From assembly GCA_002842215.1 (NCBI GenBank), contig PHCC01000011.1:62001-126000 (forward strand): a DNA stretch of 64,000 nt. The letters are read 5' to 3'. Source of the stretch: Betaproteobacteria bacterium HGW-Betaproteobacteria-9. Its GTDB lineage: Bacteria > Pseudomonadota > Gammaproteobacteria > Burkholderiales > Burkholderiaceae_C. Position numbers and translations under genes: made by a program. Position 1 is the first letter of the stretch. Each line of letters begins with the position of its first letter. Positions 54,852 through 63,577 of this stretch are shown here, in pieces. The notes below the pieces were generated by a model. It was given only the letters and a program-made list of their open reading frames with translations, was not told the DNA's origin and searched no databases.

Positions 54852-56327
54852 ATGTCCGACCCCAAAAAGCACGACAACGGCCAGATGTCGTTCGGGCTGT
54901 TCCAGCGCGAGCAGCGCAGCCTGTTTGGCGAGATCCTGGACTGGATGCTCACGCCGCTGCTGCTGCTGTGGCCGCTGTCGCTGGCGCTGACCTGGTTCGT
55001 GGCGCAGGGGATTGCGAGCAAGCCGTTTGACCGTGCGCTGGAGTTCAACCTGCAAGCGCTCACGCAATTCGTCGTGAACCAGAACGAAAAGGTGAGCTTC
55101 AACCTGACGCCGCAGGCGCGCGACCTGCTGCGTGCCGACGACAGCGATCTCGTCTACTACCAGGTGCTGGACCCCCGCGGCGAGCTCATCAGTGGCGAGG
55201 GTGACTTTCCCCTGCCGCAGGACAACGAAACCCCCGAACCGGGGCGGGTGATGCTGCGCGACGACATCGTGCGCGGTGATGAAGTGCGTGTGGCCTACGC
55301 CTGGCTCTCGCGCAACCAGGACCCCAAACGCCTGGTGCTGATGCAGGTGGCCGAAACCAAGGGAAAACGCTCCACACTGGCCACCGAAATCATCAAGGGT
55401 GTGATGGTGCCGCAGTTCGTGATCCTGCCGCTGGCGGTGCTGCTGGTGTGGATGGCGCTGGTACGCGGCATCCGCCCGCTCAACGAACTGGAGCAGCGCA
55501 TCCGCGCGCGCAAACCCGACGACCTGAGCCCGATCGAAGAGTCTTTCATTCCCCAGGAAGTGGCGCCCTTGGTGTCGTCCATCAACGACCTGCTGACGCG
55601 GCTGAAGACCTCGCTGAGCACGCAGAAACGCTTCCTGGCCGACGCAGCCCACCAGCTCAAGACACCCCTGGCGGGGCTGCGCATGCAGGCCGAGCTGGCG
55701 CAACGCGAGAGCGATCCGCAGGAAATCCGCGGCTCGCTGCAGCAGATCGCTCGCTCCAGCACCCGCGCCACCCACACCGTCAACCAGTTGCTGTCACTCG
55801 CCCGCGCCGAAACCACCGGCCGCACGCTGCCGACCGCGCGCATCGACCTCGCCCGGCTCGTGAAGGGGGTCGTGCAGGACTCCGTTCCACGGGCGCTGGA
55901 GCACGGGATCGACCTGGGTTACGAAGGGCCCGAAGAGATGCCCGCGGATTGCCTGATGGAAGGCAATCCGACCCTGCTGCAGGAGATGACGCGCAACCTG
56001 GTGGACAACGCCATCAACTATTCCGGCCGGGATGGCGTCGTCACTGCGCGTGTGCTGCTGGACCGCTTCAGCGGCGTGATGATCCTGCAGGTCGAGGACA
56101 ACGGGCCGGGCATCCCGGAAAACGAGCGCGCACTCGTGCTGCAGCCGTTCTACCGCGCGCTGGGCACCAACGTTGACGGCTCGGGCCTGGGTCTGGCCAT
56201 CGTGCACGAGATCGCCCAGCAACACGGCGCCGTGGTGTCCATGGAGGACGCCCAGCCGGACCGCCCCCACCGGGGTCTACGCGCATCGGTGCGTTTTGCG
56301 CCCCGCAAGTCCCCGGACAAGGACTGA
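54852..56327 (+). CDS. Sensor histidine kinase, TctE-like
   Basis: 491 residues. Transmembrane helices at about 33-52 and 185-204 enclose a periplasmic domain of about 130 residues (2CSK_N type); a short HAMP-like linker, HisKA with His267 in DAAHQLKTPLAGL, and HATPase_c with NLVDNAINYS, VEDNGPGIP and GSGLGLAIV. TctE-type kinases with TctD-type regulators often control uptake of carboxylates, but no transporter is encoded nearby, so the signal is unknown. ATG 54852, 138 bases after the regulator stop because of the intervening repeat. Confidence 0.94.
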   Translation: MSDPKKHDNGQMSFGLFQREQRSLFGEILDWMLTPLLLLWPLSLALTWFVAQGIASKPFDRALEFNLQALTQFVVNQNEKVSFNLTPQARDLLRADDSDLVYYQVLDPRGELISGEGDFPLPQDNETPEPGRVMLRDDIVRGDEVRVAYAWLSRNQDPKRLVLMQVAETKGKRSTLATEIIKGVMVPQFVILPLAVLLVWMALVRGIRPLNELEQRIRARKPDDLSPIEESFIPQEVAPLVSSINDLLTRLKTSLSTQKRFLADAAHQLKTPLAGLRMQAELAQRESDPQEIRGSLQQIARSSTRATHTVNQLLSLARAETTGRTLPTARIDLARLVKGVVQDSVPRALEHGIDLGYEGPEEMPADCLMEGNPTLLQEMTRNLVDNAINYSGRDGVVTARVLLDRFSGVMILQVEDNGPGIPENERALVLQPFYRALGTNVDGSGLGLAIVHEIAQQHGAVVSMEDAQPDRPHRGLRASVRFAPRKSPDKD

Positions 56328-56352
56328 GGCCAGGCGACGCGGCCGCGGAAAA

Positions 56353-57006
56353 TCAGGCCGCTGCCGGCTGGTACACGTTGAGCTGCAGGCGCTCGCGCTC
56401 CACGGCACGCACCACGGCCGGCAGCGCCGCAAACCGCTGGGCCAGATCCCAGGTGGCGGGGAAGGTGGTGGGGTCGATGCCTGCGTAACCACCCCAGCGC
56501 AGCAAGGTCAGCGCATAAGCGTCGAGCGCACCCGGCTTCTCGCCAGTGAGCCAGGGCGAGGCCCGGGCCGCGAGCGCCTCGATCTCGCCCAGCAGACCCC
56601 GGTAGCTGTTCGCGGCGAACGCGCCAATGACCTTCTGCGTGCCTTCGTCGTCGGCGAACTTCTGCGGCATGAACACGTGGGTGAAGGTGGGGTGCACCGT
56701 GTTGTTCATCCAGGCCAGCGTGGACAGCGCACGCGTGCGCGCCAGACCCGACGCGGGCAGGATGCCGGCCTGAGGAAATTTTGCGTCCAGGTGCAGCAGG
56801 ATGGACACGATCTGGGTGACCACCTCGCCGTCGTCCACCAGCACCGGCACCTGACCGCGAGGGTTCAGCGCCAGGTAGTCGGCCGAGCGCTGCTCGCCCT
56901 TGTGCAGCTTCACGCTGACGGGTTCGAAGGCAGCGCCCGAGAGTTCCAGCATGCTGTGCGGCACGAACGAGCAGGCGCCGGGGGCGAAATAGAGTTTGAG
57001 GCTCAT
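56353..57006 (-). CDS. Glutathione S-transferase, beta-class-like
   Basis: 217 residues. The N-terminal segment LKLYFAPGACSFVPHSMLEL has the catalytic Cys (CSF) of bacterial beta-class GSTs such as GstA; cis-Pro in GQVPVLVDDGEVVTQI follows; the helical C-terminal domain contains GALDAYALTLLRWG (N-capping Asp). It conjugates or thiol-exchanges with glutathione; the natural substrate is unknown. ATG 57006 ends 18 bases downstream of the topB stop, so it may be co-transcribed with topB. Confidence 0.92.
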   Translation of the reverse strand: MSLKLYFAPGACSFVPHSMLELSGAAFEPVSVKLHKGEQRSADYLALNPRGQVPVLVDDGEVVTQIVSILLHLDAKFPQAGILPASGLARTRALSTLAWMNNTVHPTFTHVFMPQKFADDEGTQKVIGAFAANSYRGLLGEIEALAARASPWLTGEKPGALDAYALTLLRWGGYAGIDPTTFPATWDLAQRFAALPAVVRAVERERLQLNVYQPAAA

Positions 57007-57023
57007 GGATGGGTCTCCCGTGA

Positions 57024-59996
57024 TCAGCTGAGGTGTTTGCCGAGCACGCCGGCAATTTCAAACATCGTGACTTGCGGCTTGCCGAACACCGGCTCCAGCT
57101 TGGCGTCGGCGTTGACGTTGCGTTTGTTGGTGGCGTCCTGCAGCCCGTTGGCTTTGATGTAGTCCCACAGCTTCTTCACCGCTTCGGGGCGCGACACAGC
57201 GTCCGGTCCGATCACCGCGGCCAGCGCCGCGCTGGGCTGCTTGCCGCTGGCGGCGGTGGTCTTGCGCGGCGCCTTGGGGGCTTTCACCGCCGGCGTCTTC
57301 TTGGCTGCGGCTTTCTTCGCGGGCGCCGCCTTCTTGGCCGGTGCGGCTTTGCCGGCGGCCGCGCGCACGGGTGCACCGGCTGCCGTCTTGCGCGGCGGGA
57401 ACTTGGACGGTGCGAACTCGAAGTTCACCTTGCCGGCTTCCTTGTCCCAGGCCAGGAAGGCCTTGAACGCACGGCGCGTGCGCATGGAGACGAACTTGTC
57501 GAGCAGGTCGGTTTTTCCTGTGGTCAGCAATTTCTGCATCTGCTCGCGCGCCACCGGCTGCTGCAGGATGATCTTGCCGCTCTTGAAATCGCAAGTCGGT
57601 GTGGCCTGCGCCATCGTCGGCACCGACTTCTCGCAGACGTAGTTGGCGCCGTGTTCGTGCACCGCTCCGCCACACTTGGGGCAGGCACCGAGCGATTCGC
57701 TGCCTGTGAAATCGACCAGCTCGCCGGTCTCTTCGTTTTTCTTGTCGTCGCCGAAGTCGAATTCGAGTTTCCAGTTCTTCTCTTCTTCGTTGAACTTGAT
57801 CACGATCTCGGCCACGAAGGGCCAGCCCGCCTTGGAGCGGAAACCCTCCAGCGGGCCGATCTTCTTGGTCGCCAGCAGCTGTTCGGCTTCTTCGGGCTCG
57901 AAGGTGCGGCCGGCCGGCGACTTGCCGAACGAAAAGCCGCAGCCCTCGCTGTTGCCGTCGGCGCCGGCGCAGCCGTAGCGGCGGTAGTTTTCCTTCACCA
58001 CGCCGCCGCAGTTGGGGCAGGGCGTTTGCAGGGTGGCGTAGTTGCCGGGGATGGTGTCGCGGTCGTATTCCTTGGCCTTCTTCACCATGCGCTCGGTCAT
58101 GGCGGCGATCTCGCCCATGAAGGCGGCGCGGCTGAGCTTGCCGTGCTCCATCTGAGCCAGCTTGTATTCCCACTCGCCGGTGAGCTCGGGCTTGGAGAGT
58201 TCCTCCACGCCGAGGCCGCGCAGCAGCGTCATGAGCTGGAAGGCCTTGGCCGTGGGGATGATCTCGCGGCCTTCGCGGAACATGTACTTCTCGGTCAGCA
58301 GGCCTTCGATGATGGCCGCGCGCGTGGCAGGCGTGCCCAGGCCTTTTTCCTGCATCGCTTCGCGCAGCTCGTCGTCATCCACCAGCTTGCCCGCGCCTTC
58401 CATGGCGCCCAGCAGGGTGGCTTCCGAATAGCGTGCGGGTGGCTTGGTCTTCAGGCCTTTGGTTTCCACCGATTCGGTGCGCACGGTCTCACCTTCGCGC
58501 ACCGGCACCAGGTTCTGACCCTTGTCGCCCTCTTTGGCATCCACCACGTCTTCGGCGGCTTCCTTGCCATAGACCGCCATCCAGCCCGGCTTGACCAGCA
58601 CCTTGCCTTCGGTCTTGAAGTGATGATTGACCACAGACGTGATTCGGGTCGTGACCATGAATTCAGCCGACGGGAAAAACACCGCCAGGAAGCGGCGCAC
58701 CACCAGGTCGTACAGCTTCTGCTCGGCTTCGCTCAGCCCGTGCGGCGCCTGCAGCGTGGGGATGATGGCGAAGTGGTCCGACACCTTGCTGTTGTCGAAG
58801 ATGCGCTTGCTCGGGCGGATGTAGCCGCCGTCGAGCGCGGTGCGCGCGTGCGGCGCCAGGTGCTTCATGCCGCTGCCGGCCAGCATCTCGAAGGTCTGCT
58901 TCACCGTGGGCAAATAGTCTTCGGGCAGGGCGCGCGAGTCGGTCCGCGGGTAGGTCAGGGCCTTGTGGCGCTCGTACAGGCTTTGCGCCAGTTGCAGCGT
59001 GGTCTTGGCGGAAAAGCCGAAGCGGCCGTTGGCCTCGCGCTGCAAGCTGGTCAGGTCGTACAGCAGGCCGCTGGCCTGCGTGGTGGGTTTGCTTTCTTCC
59101 TTGACGCTGGCGGCCTTGCCGCGCACCGCATCGGCGATCGCCTGGGCTTCGCGCTGGCTCCAGACGCGGTCGGCGCGCTGCTCCAGGTCGGCGTCGTCGC
59201 CGGTGGGCTTCTTGAACGCGGGGTCGAACCACTTGCCCGGGTACTCGCCGGCTTCGGCAAGGAAGCTGCCGTGGATCTCCCAATAGTCGCGGCTGCGGTG
59301 GGCGCGGATCTTTTCTTCGCGCTCGACCACGATGGACAGCGTGGGCGTCTGCACCCGGCCGACGGTGGTGAGGAAAAAACCGCCGTCGCGCGAGTTGAAC
59401 GCGGTCATGGCGCGCGTGCCGTTGATGCCCACCATCCAGTCGGCCTCGGAACGGCTGCGCGCGGCGTCGGCCAGTCCCTGCATCTGCGCATCGCTGCGCA
59501 GGTGCTCGAAGCCGTCGCGGATCGCCGCCGGCGTCATGGATTGCAGCCACAGACGCTGCACCGGTTTGCCCAGCGTCTGGTACGAGCCGCCCTTCAGGCC
59601 ACCGGCGTACTGTTCGATCAGTCGGAAGATCAGCTCGCCCTCGCGGCCGGCGTCACAGGCGTTGATGAGTTTCGTCACGTCCTTGCGCTTGGCCAGGCGC
59701 ACCACCGCCGACAGGCGCGACTTGGTCTTGTCGATCGGCTTGAGTTCAAAGTAGGGCGGCAGCACCGGCAGGTGGGCGAAGCTCCACTTGCCACGTTTGA
59801 CGTCGAACTCTTCGGGCGCGGCGATCTCCACCAGGTGGCCCACGGCTGAAGTGACGACGTAGGTGTCACTCTCGAAGTGGTCATCGTGCTTGTCGAACTT
59901 GCCCGCCACCGGGGTGAGCGCTCGCACGATGTCCTGGGCCACGGACGGCTTCTCGGCAATGACCAGGGTTTTGGCGAAACCTTCAGCAGTTTTCAT
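57024..59996 (-). CDS. topB: DNA topoisomerase III with C-terminal SWIB domain
   Basis: 990 residues, type IA topoisomerase. Toprim domain at the N-terminus (TLVIAEKPSVAQDI, NACDAGREGELIF), the active-site Tyr in LTYPRTDSRAL, then two Cys-rich zinc modules (CPNCGG...C, CPKCGG...C, about 680-800). A Lys/Ala/Pro-rich basic linker (about 870-918, repeats of PAKKAA) leads to a SWIB/MDM2-type domain in the last 70 residues (AVKKLWDYIKANGLQD, then VFGKPQVTMFEIAGVLGKHL). The SWIB addition is absent from E. coli TopB and resembles the chlamydial topoisomerase I-SWIB fusion. Divergent from a SET-domain gene. Confidence 0.94.
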   Translation of the reverse strand: MKTAEGFAKTLVIAEKPSVAQDIVRALTPVAGKFDKHDDHFESDTYVVTSAVGHLVEIAAPEEFDVKRGKWSFAHLPVLPPYFELKPIDKTKSRLSAVVRLAKRKDVTKLINACDAGREGELIFRLIEQYAGGLKGGSYQTLGKPVQRLWLQSMTPAAIRDGFEHLRSDAQMQGLADAARSRSEADWMVGINGTRAMTAFNSRDGGFFLTTVGRVQTPTLSIVVEREEKIRAHRSRDYWEIHGSFLAEAGEYPGKWFDPAFKKPTGDDADLEQRADRVWSQREAQAIADAVRGKAASVKEESKPTTQASGLLYDLTSLQREANGRFGFSAKTTLQLAQSLYERHKALTYPRTDSRALPEDYLPTVKQTFEMLAGSGMKHLAPHARTALDGGYIRPSKRIFDNSKVSDHFAIIPTLQAPHGLSEAEQKLYDLVVRRFLAVFFPSAEFMVTTRITSVVNHHFKTEGKVLVKPGWMAVYGKEAAEDVVDAKEGDKGQNLVPVREGETVRTESVETKGLKTKPPARYSEATLLGAMEGAGKLVDDDELREAMQEKGLGTPATRAAIIEGLLTEKYMFREGREIIPTAKAFQLMTLLRGLGVEELSKPELTGEWEYKLAQMEHGKLSRAAFMGEIAAMTERMVKKAKEYDRDTIPGNYATLQTPCPNCGGVVKENYRRYGCAGADGNSEGCGFSFGKSPAGRTFEPEEAEQLLATKKIGPLEGFRSKAGWPFVAEIVIKFNEEEKNWKLEFDFGDDKKNEETGELVDFTGSESLGACPKCGGAVHEHGANYVCEKSVPTMAQATPTCDFKSGKIILQQPVAREQMQKLLTTGKTDLLDKFVSMRTRRAFKAFLAWDKEAGKVNFEFAPSKFPPRKTAAGAPVRAAAGKAAPAKKAAPAKKAAAKKTPAVKAPKAPRKTTAASGKQPSAALAAVIGPDAVSRPEAVKKLWDYIKANGLQDATNKRNVNADAKLEPVFGKPQVTMFEIAGVLGKHLS

Positions 59997-60012
59997 CTCT
60001 ACAATCAGCTTT

Positions 60013-60060
60013 CACGCGCGCATGCACGCGCACACATGGGTACGCACACACACGCGCGCA
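60013..60060. other. Alternating purine-pyrimidine (Z-DNA-prone) tract
   Basis: Two uninterrupted alternating Py-Pu runs, 26 bases (60013-60038) and 20 bases (60041-60060), made almost only of CG and CA steps and separated by GG. Such tracts adopt left-handed Z-DNA under negative supercoiling. It fills the 98-base space between the divergent topoisomerase and SET-protein genes. Confidence 0.8.
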
Positions 60061-60094
60061 CCTGCATGAATCAACCTTACCAAAAATTCCGGCC

Positions 60095-60640
60095 GTGACG
60101 AAAACCGCAGGTTTCGCAAAAAGCCCACGCCAGACGCGCGCCGCTTCCGCCACCAAAACGCCCGCTGCCAGCAGCCGGCGCATCCAGACGCGGCGCTCCG
60201 GTGTGCATGGCAAGGGCGTCTACGCCGTCGTGGATCTGGCCGAAGGTGAGACCCTGATTGAATACGTGGGGGAGATCATCAGCTGGGACGAGGCGCTCAG
60301 GCGCCACCCGCACGACCCCAGCGATCCGAACCACACCTTCTATTTCCACATCGACGAAGGCCACGTCATCGACGCCAAGGTGGGCGGCAACTCCTCGCGC
60401 TGGATCAACCACAGCTGCAAGCCCAACTGCGAAGCCGAGGTGGATGAAGGCCGGGTCTTCATCCGCGCCCAGCGCAACATCGCCGCGGGCGAAGAGCTGT
60501 TCTACGACTACGGCCTGGTGATCGACGAGCCCTACACGCCGAAGCTCAAGGCCGAGTACCCCTGCTGGTGCGGCGCCAAGAACTGCCGCGGCACGCTGCT
60601 GGCGCCCAAGCGCGGTGGCCGTGCCACCAAGTTGGGATGA
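60095..60640 (+). CDS. SET-domain protein-lysine methyltransferase-like protein
   Basis: 181 residues. A basic N-terminal tail (first 30 residues, Lys/Arg/Thr/Ala rich) precedes a complete SET domain: SGVHGKGVYA, EYVGEIIS, RWINHSCKPNC with the pseudoknot NHSC (105-108), GEELFYDYG (132-140), and a post-SET Cys cluster CWCGAKNC (157-164). All residues for SAM and lysine binding seem present. Bacterial SET proteins can methylate histone-like or ribosomal proteins; the target here is unknown. Start GTG 60095; an ATG in frame is lacking. Faces the SWIB-topoisomerase gene. Confidence 0.88.
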   Translation: MTKTAGFAKSPRQTRAASATKTPAASSRRIQTRRSGVHGKGVYAVVDLAEGETLIEYVGEIISWDEALRRHPHDPSDPNHTFYFHIDEGHVIDAKVGGNSSRWINHSCKPNCEAEVDEGRVFIRAQRNIAAGEELFYDYGLVIDEPYTPKLKAEYPCWCGAKNCRGTLLAPKRGGRATKLG

Positions 60641-60730
60641 CCCCCCTGCGCCGCTTCGCGTCTTCCCCCCTGAGGGGGGACAACACCAGCGCCCCGGCAA
60701 AGCCGGTTGCGCGGTGTTCTGGGCTGCAGG
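60641..60730 (+). repeat. Intergenic hairpin repeat, copy 9
   Basis: Begins at the SET-gene stop. C-run, GCGCCGCTTCGCG hairpin, box CCCCCCTGAGGGGGG, outer stem AACACC/GGTGTT, middle stem GCGC/GCGC, core CCGGC-AAA-GCCGG, then CTGGG. One of the most regular copies. Confidence 0.88.
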
Positions 60731-60745
60731 CACGTCTCTCCGGTC

Positions 60746-61558
60746 ATGTCTGATCTGCTGGCCCACGTCGAATCAGTCTGGCAGGCGGTCGTGCCCGACC
60801 TGCCGGGCTTCACGGTCGAGGTGCTGCCCAGCATCGACTCCACCAGCAGCGAGCTCATGCGCCGCGCGCGCGCCGGGTTGATGGAGCCGGTGCTGCTGGC
60901 GGCCGATGAGCAGACCGCCGGGCGCGGTCGTCTGGGCAAGGGCTGGCACAGCAAGGCCGGCCAGTCACTGACGTTTTCGCTCGCGCTGCCGCTGGCGCCG
61001 GCCGACTGGTCGGGCCTGTCGCTGGCGGTCGGCGTGAGCCTGGCCGAGAGCCTGCACCCGGACGTGCGGCTCAAGTGGCCCAACGACCTCTGGCTGCACC
61101 AGCGCAAGCTCGGTGGCATCCTGGTGGAAACCGCCAGCAACGGCACATCGGTCGGCAGCGCTGCCACGCACCCGCGCCTGGTCGTGGTGGGCGTGGGCAT
61201 CAACATCGCCCGCCCTGAAGCCGCGGCCGTGAGCGCCTTGGCCAGCCCGGATGCGGTGCTGCCCGCGATGGCACCCGCCGGCTTGTCCGAGATGCTGGTC
61301 GGCCTGACCGCGGGCGAGGTGCTGGCACGGGTGGCGCCCGCGCTGGTGCGCGACATCCAGGCCTTTGAGTCGCAAGGCTTCTCCGCCTTTGCCGAGCGTT
61401 TCGCCCGGCGCGATGCGCTCCAGGGGCAAAGTGTGCGCCTGTCCGACGGCAGCCAGGGATCCGCCTGTGGTGTGAGCCCGCAAGGGGCCTTGCTCGTTCA
61501 GACCGGCCAGGGCATGCAGGCGGTCACCAGTTCGGAAGTGAGCGTGCGGCCATGTTGA
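60746..61558 (+). CDS. birA: Biotin-[acetyl-CoA-carboxylase] ligase
   Basis: 270 residues. Ligase core motifs: SIDSTSSELMRRA, the biotinyl-AMP loop DEQTAGRGRLGKGW, LKWPNDLWL with KLGGILVE, and VVVGVGINI. It attaches biotin to the BCCP subunit of acetyl-CoA carboxylase. There is no N-terminal helix-turn-helix, so unlike E. coli BirA it is not a repressor. ATG 60746 chosen as the first Met before the conserved region and after the repeat. Overlaps the next gene by seven bases. Confidence 0.94.
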   Translation: MSDLLAHVESVWQAVVPDLPGFTVEVLPSIDSTSSELMRRARAGLMEPVLLAADEQTAGRGRLGKGWHSKAGQSLTFSLALPLAPADWSGLSLAVGVSLAESLHPDVRLKWPNDLWLHQRKLGGILVETASNGTSVGSAATHPRLVVVGVGINIARPEAAAVSALASPDAVLPAMAPAGLSEMLVGLTAGEVLARVAPALVRDIQAFESQGFSAFAERFARRDALQGQSVRLSDGSQGSACGVSPQGALLVQTGQGMQAVTSSEVSVRPC

Positions 61559-62313
61559 GGGTAGTGATCGGGTTGCTGGTGCTGGCCAACGCGGGCTATT
61601 TCGCCTGGACCCAGGGGTACCTGGGCGCCCTGGGCCTGAAACCGGTGGTGCAATCCGAGCCCGAGCGGTTGCGATCCCAGATCAAGCCCGAGGGCTTGCG
61701 CCTGCTCAACGCCCCCCGGCCTGCCGAGGCACCATCGAACGACGCCACGGCACCGACGGCTACGCCCCCATCACCACCCGCTCCAGCGCCAGAGGCAACG
61801 GCAGCGACCACGGTTGCAGCCGCCGAAGTCCCTGCCAAGCCCCAGACCGACAACACGCCCGCCACCGCTTGTTGGCAAGCCGCCATCTACTCGCCCGCCC
61901 AGGCCGATGTGTTGCGCAGTGCCCTGCAGCAGCTGGGCCTGCCCGACGGCGCCTGGCGGCTCAATGAAGTTCTCAGCGGAGGCCGCTGGATTGTCTACAT
62001 GGGACGCTACAACGACGAGCAGATGGCGCGCAAAAAGACCGAACTGCGTGACATCAAGATCGAATTCCGGGAGGTCACGGTGCCAGCACTCGGACGCGGT
62101 CTGGCGCTGGGCACCTTCTCCAGCGAAGCCTCGGCCGAGCAGGCCCTGCAGGACCTGAGCAAAAAGGGCGTGCGCACCGCGCGCGTGGCGCTGGAGCGGC
62201 CCGAAGGCACCAACTTTGTCCTGCGCCTGCCCGCCGTCACGGCGGCGCAGCGCGCTCAGGTGGCGGGTCTGGGTGCTGCACTGGCCGGCAAATCCCTGCA
62301 AGCCTGCGAGTAA
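61552..62313 (+). CDS. Membrane-anchored SPOR-like domain protein
   Basis: 253 residues: one N-terminal transmembrane helix (3-20), a Pro/Ala/Thr-rich linker (about 55-105) and a C-terminal region with two short RNP-like beta-alpha-beta repeats (RWIVYMGRYNDEQMARKKTELRDIKIEF; GLALGTFSSEASAEQALQDLSKKGVRTARV), which fit the SPOR peptidoglycan-binding fold. SPOR proteins bind denuded glycan strands at division septa. The sequence similarity is only at the pattern level. Starts inside birA (seven-base overlap). Confidence 0.75.
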   Translation: MLRVVIGLLVLANAGYFAWTQGYLGALGLKPVVQSEPERLRSQIKPEGLRLLNAPRPAEAPSNDATAPTATPPSPPAPAPEATAATTVAAAEVPAKPQTDNTPATACWQAAIYSPAQADVLRSALQQLGLPDGAWRLNEVLSGGRWIVYMGRYNDEQMARKKTELRDIKIEFREVTVPALGRGLALGTFSSEASAEQALQDLSKKGVRTARVALERPEGTNFVLRLPAVTAAQRAQVAGLGAALAGKSLQACE

Positions 62314-62317
62314 ACAC

Positions 62318-62380
62318 CCCCCTGCGCCGCTGCGTGGCTTCCCCTCTGTGGCAAAGGCGTGGGCTGGCGTTGCATTTCGC
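62318..62380 (+). repeat. Intergenic hairpin repeat, copy 10, deleted form
   Basis: Follows the SPOR-gene stop with ACACCCCCCTGCGCCGC and CCCCTCTGTGG, then jumps to GGCAAAGGCGTGGGCTGG: the core and part of the outer stem are missing. It appears to be a decayed copy. Confidence 0.7.
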
Positions 62381-62389
62381 GCCCCAGAA

Positions 62390-62428
62390 ACGAAAAACGC
62401 CGGATGCACTTTTCAGTGCAACCGGCGC
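62390..62428 (-). terminator. Probable intrinsic terminator of gap
   Basis: GCCGG-TGCACT paired with AGTGCA-CCGGC around a TTTC/GAAA loop (62399-62426), with one unpaired A on each side, followed on the minus strand by GTTTTTCG. It lies about 105 bases beyond the gap stop, after repeat copy 11, and could also halt plus-strand transcription. Confidence 0.65.
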
Positions 62429-62444
62429 GAATTGCCTTCTCCCA

Positions 62445-62532
62445 GCGATCACCGCGGAACCGGCTTCGCCGTGCCGCAGGTGATGCCCCCTTGAGGGGGT
62501 GACGCGCCCTTAGGCGCGGCGCGGGGGTGACT
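62445..62532 (-). repeat. Intergenic hairpin repeat, copy 11
   Basis: Ends two bases from the gap stop. Outer stem ATCACC/GGTGAT, core CCGGC-TTC-GCCG, box CCCCCTTGAGGGGG, hairpin GCGCCCTTAGGCGC and terminal G-run. Confidence 0.85.
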
Positions 62533-62533
62533 C

Positions 62534-63577
<1,044 letters not shown>

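Noticed and set aside
57033-59849. 938-codon plus-strand frame opposite topB
   Set aside because: Composition is that of a GC-skew shadow; topB motifs on the other strand are unambiguous.
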